DNA from: Plasmopara viticola
Lineage: Eukaryota; Oomycota; Peronosporomycetes; Peronosporales; Peronosporaceae
Assembly (NCBI GenBank): GCA_001695595.3
Contig: MBPM02000012.1
Location: forward strand, 434,001 to 498,000
Length of the DNA: 64,000 nucleotides
Reading direction: 5' to 3'
In this document: one piece after another, positions 9,317 to 21,118 of the stretch
Position numbering within the stretch: the stretch's first letter is position 1
Layout: each line of letters opens with the position of its first letter
Translations under genes and position numbers: made by a program
The notes under the pieces: model-generated
Told to the model about the DNA's origin: nothing
Databases searched by the model: none
The model's input: only the letters and a program-made list of their open reading frames with translations

Positions 9317-10690
9317 ATCCCACTGACTCTCACTAAAATAATATTATGTCAATTAGGGTTTATTTCACTAGGTATAAGTGCTTGCAAAAGCGCCCTCATG
9401 TCAGCCGAATTTATACAAACTGAGTTAATTGGATCGAACAAACGAAAGTACACAAGACTTAGTTACACAATCCTCATTATGTTTAAATACGGCAAATGAA
9501 GTGACATGATTCATCCAGGATGCCATTAAATATTATGTTCTTGCTTTCATATAGATATTAAAGCATGCGACAATGACTATATTTGTTCGCGACTAGATTC
9601 ACGCGCAACGTCAAGAGACATACTGTACCAAAACAATATTGTATTGGCAGAATGTGTCATACTGGGCTATCAAGCATAAGTTGGTTAGTCAATGTGGTAA
9701 ATATAGGGTCAGTCCAATTGTGACTACTTGCCACCTTGAAATTGTTTTAGCGTTGACGGCAAATTATTGGCGTCAAATAAATTATAGACAATCAGCAGAA
9801 AGTTGATGAACTATACTCTATCGCAGGTGCCAGCCAAGTGTTAACGAGACTGGAGGTGGCAGACCTACATTAATTAGCCACATGGAAACACGATAACTGG
9901 GGTCATTTCGCCTTTCTTTACATTTTGAGACCATGACTTCCACCCTGCCAAATAGTATAACGAACTTCAAGAACAGGAGTAGTGATCCAGGAGCGTTGCA
10001 AAGCTGTGAGTCCTTCGGTAGACTGAGCACAAAGTTTGTACTAAAAAGTCGCTAGCAGCGTAATGGAGCCGTCAAGCTTACAAGTAGTGTGGTCGCATTC
10101 GACGAGGGTTCAACACATTAAATTAATTCACATTTGTGGCGACTGCCACGATTTTGGTCAGTTATAATGATAGGCTCCAAGCCATACGTCTTCTATAAAC
10201 CGACATGACCACTTCGCGAGCCTTATAGCCATCGCCATTATGCTTTTACAAGAGCCGATGCAACCTCGCGTTTGACCGCGTCATTAAATTCTTGTCCGAG
10301 TCTTTAAACTTATCGATTATTAGAGGCTTAAGCAAAGCTACACACATGTTACCTCGCGCATATGCGCCACGAATTATACCAAAGCAAGGCGAAGTCATGA
10401 GATGTTCCACGGTCTATGCGATGCGATAATATTTTAGTAAAAGTATTCGCTTTTCTCTCTTCCGATATAAATTATATCAGTTTATCCTGAAAAAAAAGCA
10501 ACTGGTCGTTTTTTGCGAGGCGGCTTTGCTGCAGTCCATAGTGATGCATCATATATATAAATAGGTTAAAGCTTAGAGAATAGCCTTTGAACTCTAAGCT
10601 TAATGAGAGCATATTCATCGCACGTTTTTTCTTTTGTAGAAAAAGCTGTTCACTTTGGTACCTTTGCGTCTGCTTGCAGCATAAGCAAAT
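9317..10690. repeat. duplicated 5' flank of effector, copy at B
   Basis: This non-coding stretch is collinear with 43,890-46,240, the 5' flank of the 705-aa effector. Matching blocks include GTACACAAGACT (9,447 and 44,004), AAATTATTGGCGTCAAA (9,761 and 45,211), AATGTGTCATACT (9,650 and 45,148) and GCTACACACATG (10,337 and 45,927). No gene is visible. Confidence 0.7.
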
Positions 10691-11639
10691 TCTGACTCAA
10701 CGCAGTTGACTGTGGACAGTCGTGCGCTTCCCCATATATCCTTCTTTTTAAAAGGGTTTAATAGTGGCTTTGCCACTTCTAATTTTTTGTTTTTGTAAGC
10801 AATTAGCCAGAAATATTCATTCCCTTGAGTATTTCCTGTATAATAGAGTTGGCGATTCCGGCTGACCTTGACCTAAGCGGGACCTGCAGATTGGCCATGC
10901 TTTAATCGTAAGGAGAGTTCTATCTGCGCCAACTCGTCACTCATCTTTATTGAGAGTAAAGCTTAAGAGTGCGAAAGCATTCGAGCACTGTTCACAAGTG
11001 GAGTATTATTTCTTATGTTCCGTTTCCTATGGCCTGCACAACTATGGACAAAGACGTCATAAAAGCATGTCCAAGAATCGTATCTGAACAATTGCGTCAC
11101 CCGACAATTCATCGTCGCAGAGAGCCTATGGGCCATGGCCAACCTCGCCCAGAGCATACAGCTCGAGGGTTCCCACTTGATCATGGTATGCCGTTCTCTC
11201 TCATTACAGGCTGTTGTTAATCGTCAACACATAAGTTTTCTTTTGTCTTTACATCCCGCAATGGTGGTTTTCAACATACATTCATAAAAATTGGCGACTG
11301 TGCGGAAGTGGAGGTCGCTTGATTCTATAAGCGTGTACTGCGCTTTACTTACAATATGGCATTTTGACCCAGAATGTCGGCGTGGTAGCTTCTCAAACCA
11401 TTCTACTTTTGTACTTTGCTTAAAGCAATGCGATGTCACACAGCCATTTCGATGTAGGCCACTGTCTTGTTATGCAGTATTTACTTGCTAAAATTAAGTC
11501 AATATCATGAGATACACCTATACCAGGTGGATTGACACCGAAAGTGAGTCTTATGTGACCCAATCTCTGTCTACCTTGTGAATGAAAAATGTGAAACGAT
11601 GATCCTTTGCAATCAAAGTTTTACTCGTGCATACTAAGT
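10691..11639. other. no gene recognised
   Basis: Several frames of 66-83 codons occur on both strands, none with a recognisable domain or signal peptide. I see no supported feature. Confidence 0.4.
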
Positions 11640-13410
11640 GCTGTGTTAATAATTCTCACTTCTTTTTAACGTAAAAAGAAGCTGATGTGTAAGGCCGGAT
11701 GTAGTCGCTTTAGGGCATGCCTTAAATATCTCTTAAGCTCTGAGTACAACCAAATGAGTTTTATATTTCAGTATCCTTCGAAAACATCGGCTTCTCTCTC
11801 TATTTGGATCTATATCCGAGCGCTATTCCCGTTTCTCGGAATCTTTTCCTTATCAATACGAGACGGCCTGCACTTTTCGATGAACGCCATGTGTCGCCTT
11901 CTTTTCCCAGATGCCGCGACGAGACGCTTCGTGCCGTATACATGCGCGCATTTAAGCACGAACGAAAGCACTGACGTCCAGCACAGTAATTTGTTGATTA
12001 GTGTCTCAGCTAAGCGGAATATGCGCCACCCTACAAGCGTCAGAATGCCAGCGCATTCACTTTCTCGATCTTGAACCGAATACATCACAATGTGCATTTA
12101 GCGAACATGCACGTCACGGCTGTCAAAAGACTTTGACCATTCCACCGAAACTGTAAGCTAAAATGACCGTCCCCGGTATGGATCAAGTGTTGTTATTCAT
12201 CACCACTGCTTAGTAAATAACGAGCCACTCTCAGCTCTAGAATCCACCGATATCTTTTATTTCCCGCATTCCTACCTAAACACAGAGCCAAGTCTATCAA
12301 CATGTTTAGTTTGTTAAATACCCTACTCCGACAACCGCGTTTGTCTCACTCGAGCTCTGATAGGGACAAATATGGCCAGCTTAAAATACTAATTAACACG
12401 GGGCTCGTATACTCCCACTTTACCATTAGAATGAGGTTATACATTACCGCTTGCACTATCAAACAAACACATGCTTGCTTTATACTGAGAACCAAGCTGG
12501 TGTTATTCAAAGTCTAAACTGTAAGCCGTATAGTACGGGGTCTTTTTCACCAGTATTGGTGGCGCATATACGTGAAAATCTATTGTATTGCAACCGCCTT
12601 ACTTGTACTCCACGTAGCCGTATGGTATGTGCAACAGCATACATGCTTCAGAAAGGTTTTGTGTGAAGCGATCATTTAATGTTGTCCTAAGTTGTCGAGC
12701 AAGTGAAGCAAACAATGCCGGTAGCGATGGAATGGGTGACAGACGAACCGACGCTAATATTCGATACGCATTGAGTTGCCGTTCTTCAACAACGGGTTCG
12801 AGGCAAAAGGAGCCAATGGCATAATTTATGGCATTGTGTGTCATAGACCACAATGCCATAAATTATGCCATTGTAGTTCTTGCCGTAAACGTTTACGGGC
12901 AGATCACCCATCATATGAGTTTTTTAACCTGGAAGAACATTTTTTTCTTGAGCAAAATCGGGCGTGATATCGCACACTGCGTTGTAAATAGCTTGAAGTT
13001 ATGGGAACTCGCATTCGATCAACGTGATTGATGATAGTTTTTGAGGTCCACAACAACTGACATTAATTAAGGACTTGGTAAGAAATTTGATTCAAAAGTT
13101 ACAGAAAAAGGCTGCTTTTTTAATGAAATTCTCGTTCAAGAGGTAAATGTAGGCGACTCCGAATGTCTTGGATTTAGTGATAAGATGCTACCACCGCGCC
13201 TAAAGCTCTACTTCGGCTGTGGGTATTGAGTTAGTATCGATCAAAGCCAGTGTGCTGACGAATGGCCACATATTGCTATATAAGGTCGGAGATGACTTTG
13301 AGAACATTCCCAACAAATCGGTTCACACCAGCTTTTACACGCACTGTAGAGCGGGCGAATTACAAGATAGTCGCAGCGTTCCTCTGCTTTACGAGGTTCT
13401 TTAAATGAAA
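11640..13410. repeat. segmental duplication, first copy
   Basis: This stretch is collinear and in the same orientation as 23,920-25,560. Landmarks include CCGAGCGCT followed by CGTTTCTCG (11,816 and 24,121), ATGAGGTTATACATTACC/ATGAGGTCATGCATTGCC (12,431 and 24,706) and TATATAAGGTCG-AGATGACTT (13,278 and 25,448). The exception is about 12,680-12,810, which is inverted relative to the second copy. No intact gene was recognised in either copy. Confidence 0.75.
12814..12873. repeat. perfect 25-bp inverted repeat (hairpin)
   Basis: The arms are 12,814-12,838 and 12,849-12,873, beginning CAATGGCATAATTTATGGC, separated by a 10-base loop (TGTCATAGAC). All 25 positions pair. It lies at the right edge of the locally inverted segment described for this duplication. 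Confidence 0.9.
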
Positions 13411-13549
13411 ATGCAGCTCGCCCTGGCAACAAACAAAACCAGACGTGGCTTTTCCTACTCTAGTCACTAAGCCTTTTCACTCAAGTGCGGCAGCTGTCGC
13501 AATAGCGAGCTCCATTTTATTAAGTCAAGTTGGAGCGACTCAAAGTACT

Positions 13550-14399
13550 CGGGATTATTACGATGCGACTAGCCAGTAATCGCACAACCCATTGCATCAT
13601 TGACCGATTACCGCATCAAAGCTGGTTTTTACCTACATACTCGTGCTGCGATGCTTAAACGTCAGTCACACCTCTTTGCCTACGACGTAGGGTCCAAGGC
13701 TCAAAGCTACTCCTCACACCCTCCTCGTTTGTCAGAAAATTGTCGTTCGAGTCGCTAGGCTCTGTCGTCCGATTGCTGATCGTGCGGTAATCAACTATCA
13801 ATGTCGTTGTTGTGGTTTGCAATTTCCAAGTGTGATAAGGTATTTTATGGTACGATGAAAAATAAAGCGTACAGACTGGCACTCAAGTGTTGAATTGCTG
13901 ATGTTTTGACCAGGACCGATACTATAAACTTGCTGCCGTTGTCTAAAAAAAGTGGTATAGACAAGACATGTTGCGTTCTGATTGAAATGGAGATCTGAAT
14001 AGTTTGGGTATGTCGAAGGGTTTGTCACGTAAAAGATTTTATGACTGATTTGATCAGATAAACACGGTCTAACGCTTTAAGAGATTAGCGAAAGAAAATT
14101 AAGTGACCATAAAGCCAATGGTAATGTTACAAACAAGCCCTTACCGAGATTCCCAATCAGTTAGGTTTACCAGGTCGTGGATCTTTGCTGAAGTCTAAAA
14201 TACTTCAAAAATGTTAAAGCTGTCCGAACATGATCGAATTTTCTGCGCGGACTAATCTAAGAATTCTATCTGTCTTTTGTGAAATTACTAAAAATGGCGA
14301 ATCGCCGCGTGGACACATTCTTACCACTACATCTACTCTATTTTTTCGAAATGTATGGGGGCATTGCACAATCTATAGAAACGCATCAATAAATACGCC
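13550..14399. repeat. inverted copy of the flank at 22.95-23.5 kb
   Basis: The complement of this stretch runs collinearly with about 22,960-23,520: for example TCCTGGTCAAAGACATCAGCAATTC at 23,241 against 13,886-13,916, and ATTGGCTTTATGGTC at 23,101 against 14,107-14,123. Together with the adjacent decayed effector genes this makes an inverted duplication of about 1.5 kb. No intact gene. Confidence 0.7.
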
Positions 14400-15060
14400 G
14401 CAGTGAGATTCGCAGTCATGTCACAACCATCGAACAAGTGCAAAATGTTTCGACTGATACTAGTTCTCATCCTGTACAATTTACACATCGTCAAGGTGTT
14501 CTACTTGTCGACTGTAACACCTGAGCGATCAGCTGGTAATTGAGTTGACTATAAGAAGCTTCGTGAAGGCACGGGTCGGAAGTCATGCTGAACTATAAGC
14601 GTTGCAGCTTATTTTACGATGGCTGTCGGAATTTTTGTCTCCCGTCTTTCCGCAAATACTAACAGTACACTTTTTGTCATTGACAATGGAGATGTGTAGC
14701 ATGCAATACCTGTCAAACCCCATTGCTTGACGTCGGGGCATTGCGCTTACGCTTGTTGCTTTCCAATTGATTTTAAAATTGTTCGACGCTGCTTTGCTTG
14801 ATCCTCCCTCCTCATCGCATTGGTCGTAGTGACGATAGAATCTTGTCATTTTAGACTTGTCACAAGGCTGTTCAGAGCTGATACATGCGCCCTTCATTGC
14901 CCGCCGAGAGCTTTAAGTCGTCCTTTGGGTTGGAACTTACAGTAAGAATTTGAATTCGAAACATTTTATCAATCGGGCCAATAGACGCCATGAAGGCAGT
15001 CCCAGGTACTTCTTGGATTTTCGTCCTGGTTTAACTTAGCACACTAGAGGCGCGACAGCC
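14400..15060 (-). pseudogene. decayed RxLR-family effector, copy C
   Basis: On the minus strand the sequence follows the family from the signal-peptide region (complement of about 15,055-15,020, still recognisable as a GACCAGGA-type stretch) through the RxLR/EER neighbourhood (14,900-14,990, including an equivalent of 'SSNPKDDLKLSAGNEG') to the first module near 14,590-14,660 and 14,450-14,540. Stops and indels interrupt every part and no ATG with an open signal peptide survives. It is the inverted twin of copy D at 22.3 kb. Confidence 0.7.
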
Positions 15061-16219
15061 AGGAGCGGATACATTGTATTATTACTAGGCAGGCTCACTG
15101 GCTACACACCGTTTAATTACATAGGTGACAAACTATACCGGGATTTGACCCAAGCTAACTTTCACATAAAAGCGTGCATTTGTCTTCAAAAAGCACTGGT
15201 AAGCAAGACAAAACGTAATTGATGTATATGTTGTGAAATCTCCTACAGCTCATGCTCGCCACTCCAAGTCAACTCACTTTACAACATCCATGACACGTAG
15301 ACGATGTATGATCGGGAGTGGTTAGAACAATTATAAAAATTTGGGTGGGGCTTTAATGTAAAATTAGTCATAATGTACAATTTATATTTCAATATTAGTT
15401 ACGACCGTACGTAATCGTTCTCGAAGCATGTACCTCAAATAGTGGCAACAAAAATCATCAAATTTGACTTTACTAAAACGATAGTCACGATAAGTAACAT
15501 TGATGCTTTAGTGTTGGACTTGAAGCTACCACGGTGTTAAAGTTGCCACTCAGTCTGGGGAATGTACAGGTACTGTAATGAAAAGATAGCTGAATTTTAG
15601 TGATTTACGGAGCACGACATAGAGACTCCGTAAAATTCAAATATTTAATCTGATTCGAATGGTAACATTTCAATTTTGAGTGCACGATCCGATTCGAACG
15701 GTAACATTTCAATTTTGAGTGCATGCCTCAATTATGGGCTATCTCTATTAGGTGCACGAAATGGTTCTAATCGCAAGCCCTTTCGAAACATTGTAGACTC
15801 GGGCTCATGAGTCTCTCGTTTATTTATACAACAAAACCGGTCAAAAGCATTATACGAAATGAAGTGAAGCCAAGTGGGTAACTATCCAGAAGGTAAATTT
15901 TGCGTTTCTAATAGTACGACAAAAATCTATCCAAAAGGCAAAAGAAATAAACCACAGACCATCAACAGGACAAGTGCCACATAGTAGTACTTGTCTAGTC
16001 TTGGGAAGAAAGCGGGGCGGAATTAACAAAAGAGGAGTATCTGTTATTAAGAGCAATGTATGATGAGATATATCCAAATGGAGAGATCTTAAGGATTCTT
16101 GTCTTGCTTCTGCCCCCTAGCTGTCATTGAACTCCTAGCATTTCCCAGTAATTTATTTGGCTTTGAAGAATATTTTAATGAATTTTGATCTGCAAATCCC
16201 ATGACTTTCAGCGTTTATA
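15061..16219. other. no gene recognised; contains a short tandem repeat
   Basis: Apart from the 39-bp tandem repeat listed separately and one 75-codon frame without recognisable content, I see nothing here. Confidence 0.4.
15652..15723. repeat. tandem repeat, 39 bp x 1.9
   Basis: Two units starting GATTCGAATGGTAACATTTC (15,652) and GATTCGAACGGTAACATTTC (15,691), each continuing AATTTTGAGTGCA, with one difference over the shared part. Confidence 0.85.
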
Positions 16220-17130
16220 AGACAACTCCTAGCATAAACGCCTTTTTAGGCTTGAAGTCTTCGGCCACAACTTTCTGTGTTTATTTCTAATATGTATGTA
16301 TTATTGGACAATGCATATTTGTGATTGCCGTTGCCGGCCAACCTTTCGGTGAGCACAGGTCAGCTTTGAAAACGATAGAGCCAAGCGACTTTAGCGATCA
16401 AGACCAGGCCAACGACGAGATAATACATAGAAAAGACGATGATAAATTAAAATAAGTAGTTGCGAGCATTAGACCCTACGTTATAGACATAGAAGAACGA
16501 CTAACGCTTAAGCATAGCATCTGAATTATATAGAATTGAGTAGCTTTGTCGTACAATAGACGTGGTGGGCATTGGAGACGATGAGGAGGTGTGTGTTGCG
16601 ATGACGACGTCTACCGAAATGGCTGTCAATATACAACTAATCCTTTGGCTATCAAGATTGATAAAGACACGGTCTAGATTAGCAAGAAACAGGTCATATA
16701 GAGCAAGGCTGAAGTACACCGAGATTGTAAGCGAGCAGCGTAAATTTCATTAAAAGTCTAGATCAGCGCCCATCTGCGCTTTTGTATTGGTCGATCTTTC
16801 AATTATAACGTCGATTGGATCAGATGCAGAGCCGAAAAAGACCAAATGTACGCAGAAGTAGAATTCATAATCATTCTTTGTATAATTAGGGCAAAGTAAG
16901 CGACGGAGAGTATCAAGAAAACTAAGGAGCGCAGGCTGTCAAGCCTAGAATTGGGAATGCCAAAGAGGAAGGAGCCAATAAAAATTAGCGAAACAAAGGA
17001 TGAACGATAGTAGAATTGTCTACATCTTTCTGTGACCAATCTGTAAAAAAGAAAGGTCAGAACTTTTGCCTTAACGCAATAATCATGGCAAAGATCCGAC
17101 TTTTGTAATACCTACTTTCTGGGTCTAAGG
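16220..17130 (-). pseudogene. decayed membrane-protein-like sequence, copy 2
   Basis: This is the best-preserved copy of this repeated sequence. On the minus strand, 17,039-16,803 reads as hydrophobic stretches such as FVSLIFIGSFLFGIP and SLVFLILSVAYFALII, and 16,719-16,501 continues with DLFLANLDRVFINL and ISCILTAISVDVVIATHTS. This pattern suggests a multi-pass membrane protein. The frames are joined only by frameshifts and stops, so no product is expected. I did not recognise the family. Related copies lie at 358-1,140, 23,400-23,760 and 33,480-33,890, each next to a decayed effector or its flank. Confidence 0.45.
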
Positions 17131-17136
17131 CCTTGG

Positions 17137-17141
17137 CACAA
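17137..17141. repeat. Ty3 element target-site duplication, left (CACAA)
   Basis: CACAA directly before the left LTR; the same five bases follow the right LTR at 22,197-22,201. Confidence 0.8.
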
Positions 17142-17345
17142 TGTAGACTCTTGTGCTGTTCAATGCAAATGCAGTAGTGTATTACCGTTCCTTATGCCTA
17201 TTTCTCCGGAGCGACTATTAGGAAGGGGCGGTTCACTGCGACTCCTGCCACCAGTCGGTTCGCGTAGACCGGTTTGCGTAGACCGAGTCTGGCGGTCCAA
17301 GGTAGCCATGTCTGGAATACTGGTATCTGCCTACATCTGTCCACA
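17142..17345 (-). repeat. 3' LTR (left on the plus strand)
   Basis: 204 bp, TG...CA on the plus strand, 97% identical by eye to 21,993-22,196 at a constant offset of 4,851. It contains a 14-bp tandem pair, CGGTTCGCGTAGAC, with one change in this copy. Confidence 0.93.
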
Positions 17346-17363
17346 CTTCCCCCCAAGACTTGG

Positions 17364-18823
17364 CTACGCGTCTCCACTCCTATACCTCCCATTATAGTAT
17401 CGGGTTAGTCGCATATCCTCACACGTTCCCATGAACGTCTCCACCAGTTCTGGAGCAGCATCCACGATGCCTCCCATTGTCTCCCATGAATCTTCTGACC
17501 CTTCGAGCCCAATCCATCCCACCAAAAGCTCCCATTCCTTTGCCGATCGATTGTACCGCCCCCCTTTGACGGCTCGAACACCCAAGTTTATACCTTGAAG
17601 AGACACATGGTGCTTGAGTTCTTCAGACACTTGTAGCATATCATCGGCATAGTGTTTCAGTCGAATCGCATGGACATCAAATGTTTCCTCAGTAAGTAGA
17701 TGCTTGATCAGAAAACTTGTCGGTTGTTCTTTGACAATCTGAAATGGTCCAATCCATCGAACCATAAGCTTCCCGCCTTGCATTCTCGGGTCCGCTCGTG
17801 ACCATAGCACGAAATCTCCCACAGTGAACGTACACATCTGGCCCTTCTTTGATGCGCTTTGAATTAGTCGGCGTCTCTCTTTCTCATCAGTCACATCTTG
17901 GTGTAGCGCCATCAAGTTCTGTCGTAGCAAATCCAGATCTGATGCATATTTCTTCACATCCTGTATCGCCACTCTGGTTGGGTCCTTTCTTCCACTTAGC
18001 ATCACAATGACTCCAACCACCGGCTCTCGCTCCAACCAGTGAATACCTCGACTGGCGCTTTCCCCGCCAATGAATTCACGAGGGTTTGGTTCAAGTTCGC
18101 TTGAATGACTGGAAGCAAATACTCCCAGTTGCGGGTATCAAGCTGGTACTCGAGTAATGGTACTCTTATAAGCCGAAGAATATCTCGGTTGACTCTCTCG
18201 ACCGTTCCATTCAGCCATGGTGTTTACACCGGTACGAAGCGCTGTGTAGCACCTAGCCGACTGCGTAGATCTTCCATCAGAGTGTTTCGGAAGTGAGATC
18301 CATTGTCGGACATCCATGTCTTCAGTAGTCCAAACCGCTTGTATCAATCAAGTACAGCCGTCGCTGCCAGCAGTCCATTCGCGCTTTCACAGCACACGAG
18401 TTCACAATAGTGGGAGAGGTCATCTTTTAGCACCAGTGTATACTTAGCGTTACTGTAACTCTCCCCCATGGATAGGAATTCCATATGCAGCAACTCATTC
18501 CTCTCAGTTGCAGTATGGGTCACGCTCCACGGTCGCTGCATGAGCATGCCTCCTTTGACATGCTTGCAGAGCAAGCATCCACTGACAAACTTGTCCAAAT
18601 GCGCGCGCAAGCCATCCACAGCAAACTCTGCATCCACGATCGCGTACATTGCGTCTGCACCTCTGTGCGCGCTAGGACCACAATGAGCCACAGTTAGTAT
18701 GCGCATCAAAAGGTTCATCGCACTGCCTGGGATCCATATCTTGCCACCTCTCATATAGAGGCCGCTTTCCACAAGTTCCACATTTTTGACTGGATGAATT
18801 TCCGCAGTCTGCACAAGTTGAAT
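17364..18823 (-). pseudogene. Ty3 integrase with C-terminal chromodomain, broken
   Basis: The frame continues in phase from the reverse transcriptase after a TAG (18,824-18,826). The HHCC zinc domain is at about 18,560-18,700 (H and H in 'AHCGPSAHRGAD', then CLLCK). The first catalytic position reads LLHMEFLSMGE at 18,479-18,481: a Glu where Ty3 integrases have Asp. A TGA at 18,344-18,346 stands where a Trp is expected, then WMSDNGSHF supplies the second Asp, and a TAA near 18,221 precedes WLNGTVERVNRD with the final Glu. A one-base deletion near 18,030 shifts into the last frame, which carries the GPF-type segment (VRWIGPFQIV) and a chromodomain (AKEWELLVGWIGLEGSEDSW). Three stops, one frameshift and one active-site change make it inactive. 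Confidence 0.88.
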
Positions 18824-20281
18824 CTATTGTTTATCAGGCCAAACGAATTTGTCGTTTTGTAGCGGTCGCAACCGGGATAGCACTGTGATATCCTCTACTT
18901 GCGCGGCACGAACGCGCACTTCTGCCGTATTGTTTGACTCGGTGGGTGCGTTCCACCTCGACACAATGTCTATCCACAGATTCTTGCCGCTTGTGTGTTT
19001 TTTCACATCTTTCTTCGGACAGAAGATTTGGACGAGGTTCGAGTGGTCGCAGTATACTCTGAACCCCCCTTCTCTTTCCAAAACGTTGTCAAGCGTGATG
19101 CATGCGCGAACTATCGAATACGCCTCTTTCTCCACCACTGACCAATGGAGTTGCGCACCGCGAAATATACCCCCTTGGCATACTAAGAGCTCGTGATCTT
19201 GGTCAGTCGTGTGACACTCGTCTTTCCAGTGGCGCACATGAGTGACGATAATTGCCCAGCCGTAATCCGACGCATCGGTAACCATGGCCGTCTCTTCCGA
19301 GAAGTACTGTCTTGCCGATAGAGCAATAGTATTGAGTGTGCTTGTATACGCCAACCGCTCTGAGTCAGACCACTGGAGCTGAACTGCAGCTGCCGATCGT
19401 CGCGTGCGGCTGCGGCTGGTCAGGGCTTGGTTCAACTTGGCTTGGAGTATCTCTGTCACTCGAGCGTAATCAACAATACACTCGCGGATCCAATTGCAGG
19501 CGCAGAGGAAACGGTGCAGATCTGCCGCTGTCTTTGGTAGCGGCTGTGCAATCAGTGCCGAAAGGCGCTCAGGGTCATGACGAACGCCTCCCCCATCGAG
19601 GATCCGTCCACACCACTTCACTTCAAAGCACAAAAGATCACTCTTGGTCGCGTTGAGCTTCAGGCAGTATTTCGCATTGAGCTCATAGAACTCAGTCAGA
19701 TTGGTTAGGAACGCCTCTTCCGTAGCCCCGTACACAATAACGTCGTCGATCCATACTAGAGCCCCTTTGTATAGCAGTACCTTGTACACAGTCTGCATCT
19801 GATTATGGAAGTGCAACGCGGAATCGGTTGCTCCTTGAGGGACTCGAAGCGGCGTGTAGACACCATCATGTGTCATAAAAGAGAAATATTCTTGGGATTC
19901 AGGGGCCAATTCCATCTGCCAAAAACCCTTGAACATATCGAATTTTGCAAAATATTTTGCTCTCGCCACAAATTGTAATACCGTTGAAAAAAGCGGCATC
20001 GTCCCTGCAATGGGGATTGTAAGCTTGCATACCTCAACGTAGTTGTTGGTGACCCTGAACTGGTCCTTGTTATCATGCTTTCGGACCGGTACCGTGTTCG
20101 AGGCCCAGTGACTTTGATTGTTTTTTTTCACAAACCCGTACTTGAGCAGCTGACCCACATGCTCCTCCAAAAACGCCATCTGCGCAGGCGGATAGCGGTA
20201 CGGCTTGCAGCGCACTGGCTTTGCGCCTTCAGTGAGAGTCACCCGTAGCGGTTCCACCAGTGCAGGTTCATCTGGTCCCAC
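18824..20281 (-). pseudogene. Ty3 reverse transcriptase and RNase H
   Basis: An open stretch of 485 codons, the longest surviving part of the element. It begins with the usual lead-in (KPVRCKPYRYPPAQMAFLEE), continues with 'VPVRKHDNKDQFRVTNNYVE' and 'KYFAKFDMFKGFWQMEL' (first catalytic Asp), then VPQGATDSALHFH and the active-site box VWIDDVIVYG, where Trp replaces the common Tyr. RNase H follows with AMVTDASDYGWAIIV and, later, 'VEKEAYSIVRA' and 'RVYCDHSNL'. It is in phase with the protease frame upstream (TGA at 20,288-20,290) and the integrase downstream (TAG at 18,824-18,826), so both borders are single nonsense changes, not gene ends. Confidence 0.92.
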
Positions 20282-20287
20282 CCGTGT

Positions 20288-21073
20288 TCACCATAACTCT
20301 TTGAACTGCTGATGTACTGCTATAAGGGAATCTCTAAACTCCGCTGAGTTCTCTTCTTTCAGTAGACTTCGGACGTCATCGCACATGCGGGATAATTCAG
20401 CCTCCACCCCCTCGTCTGGGACTTCACCCATCTCAGGCTCTCTTGGTAGATCATCCCGATTCAACTCGATGCTTGTATTGGCCAGTTGCTCGAAAGCCAG
20501 TTTCATGTCAATACCCAACGTCTTCATCACGTCATTCCCGAGCAACAGCTGGTCCTCGTCGTCTTCAATCACCAAGCACTTCACCTTGTACACACTCACA
20601 GGTCCTGCAGACGTTCTTATTTGCAAGTCCATTTGTACCGTCTTGGTACACACCAGCTGGTGGCCTCCTGCCACTCTGATCGATATAGGCTTGTCAAGTG
20701 CTTTGGTCACCACCGCCTTGCACCGCTCCTGCACTCTTTCGACAAGGTGCGCGGGGATAACACTGCTGTCAGCTCCTGTGTCGGGGCACATGGACACCTC
20801 CAACACGCCGTTGATCAGTGCTGAGTATTCATGATTAGGCGAAACCTCCTGGGCTCGCTTCAGCGGGAACCCCTGGGTCTCCTCTGAGACTTCATCAGCC
20901 TCCACTTTAGCGTTCTCATTCACAGCAGCACGCTTCACATGCCGTGTACGCTTCTCTCGCCGGGCTTCCAAAGCTGCTTCTTTCTCTTCCGGTGTGACTA
21001 CCGGGCAGTCACGAATCCAATGATCACCTTTGCAGTGGAGACAACCATGACGGGGTGCAGAGCTATGTCCCAC
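20288..21073 (-). pseudogene. Ty3 zinc knuckle and aspartic protease
   Basis: A CCHC-like knuckle (CLHCKGDHWIRDC; three rather than four residues before the His) lies near the start of this frame, typical of a nucleocapsid. A basic, charged linker follows. The aspartic protease active site is CPDTGADSSVIP, with the later DQLLLGNDVMKTLGID segment matching the second conserved block of retroviral-type proteases. Upstream, the frame is continuous with gag except for a TGA at 21,119-21,121. Downstream a TGA at 20,288-20,290 interrupts the link to reverse transcriptase. Confidence 0.88.
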
Positions 21074-21118
21074 CTCACGTCTGCGTGCACTAATGTCACG
21101 ATCACTTGGAGCAGCTCC

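Noticed and set aside
8914..9326. Frames of 84-103 codons on both strands
   Set aside because: Shadows of the LINE reverse transcriptase C-terminus in GC-rich DNA.
15652..15723. Possible CRISPR-like array
   Set aside because: Only two direct units with no spacers of regular length, and the organism is eukaryotic.
18138..18347. 69-codon minus-strand frame inside the integrase region
   Set aside because: It is an out-of-phase shadow; the true integrase frame with WMSDNGSHF and WLNGTVERVNRD runs through the same bases.
19336..20834. Plus-strand frames of 106-149 codons
   Set aside because: They lie opposite the reverse transcriptase and protease frames of the Ty3 element and have no independent support.
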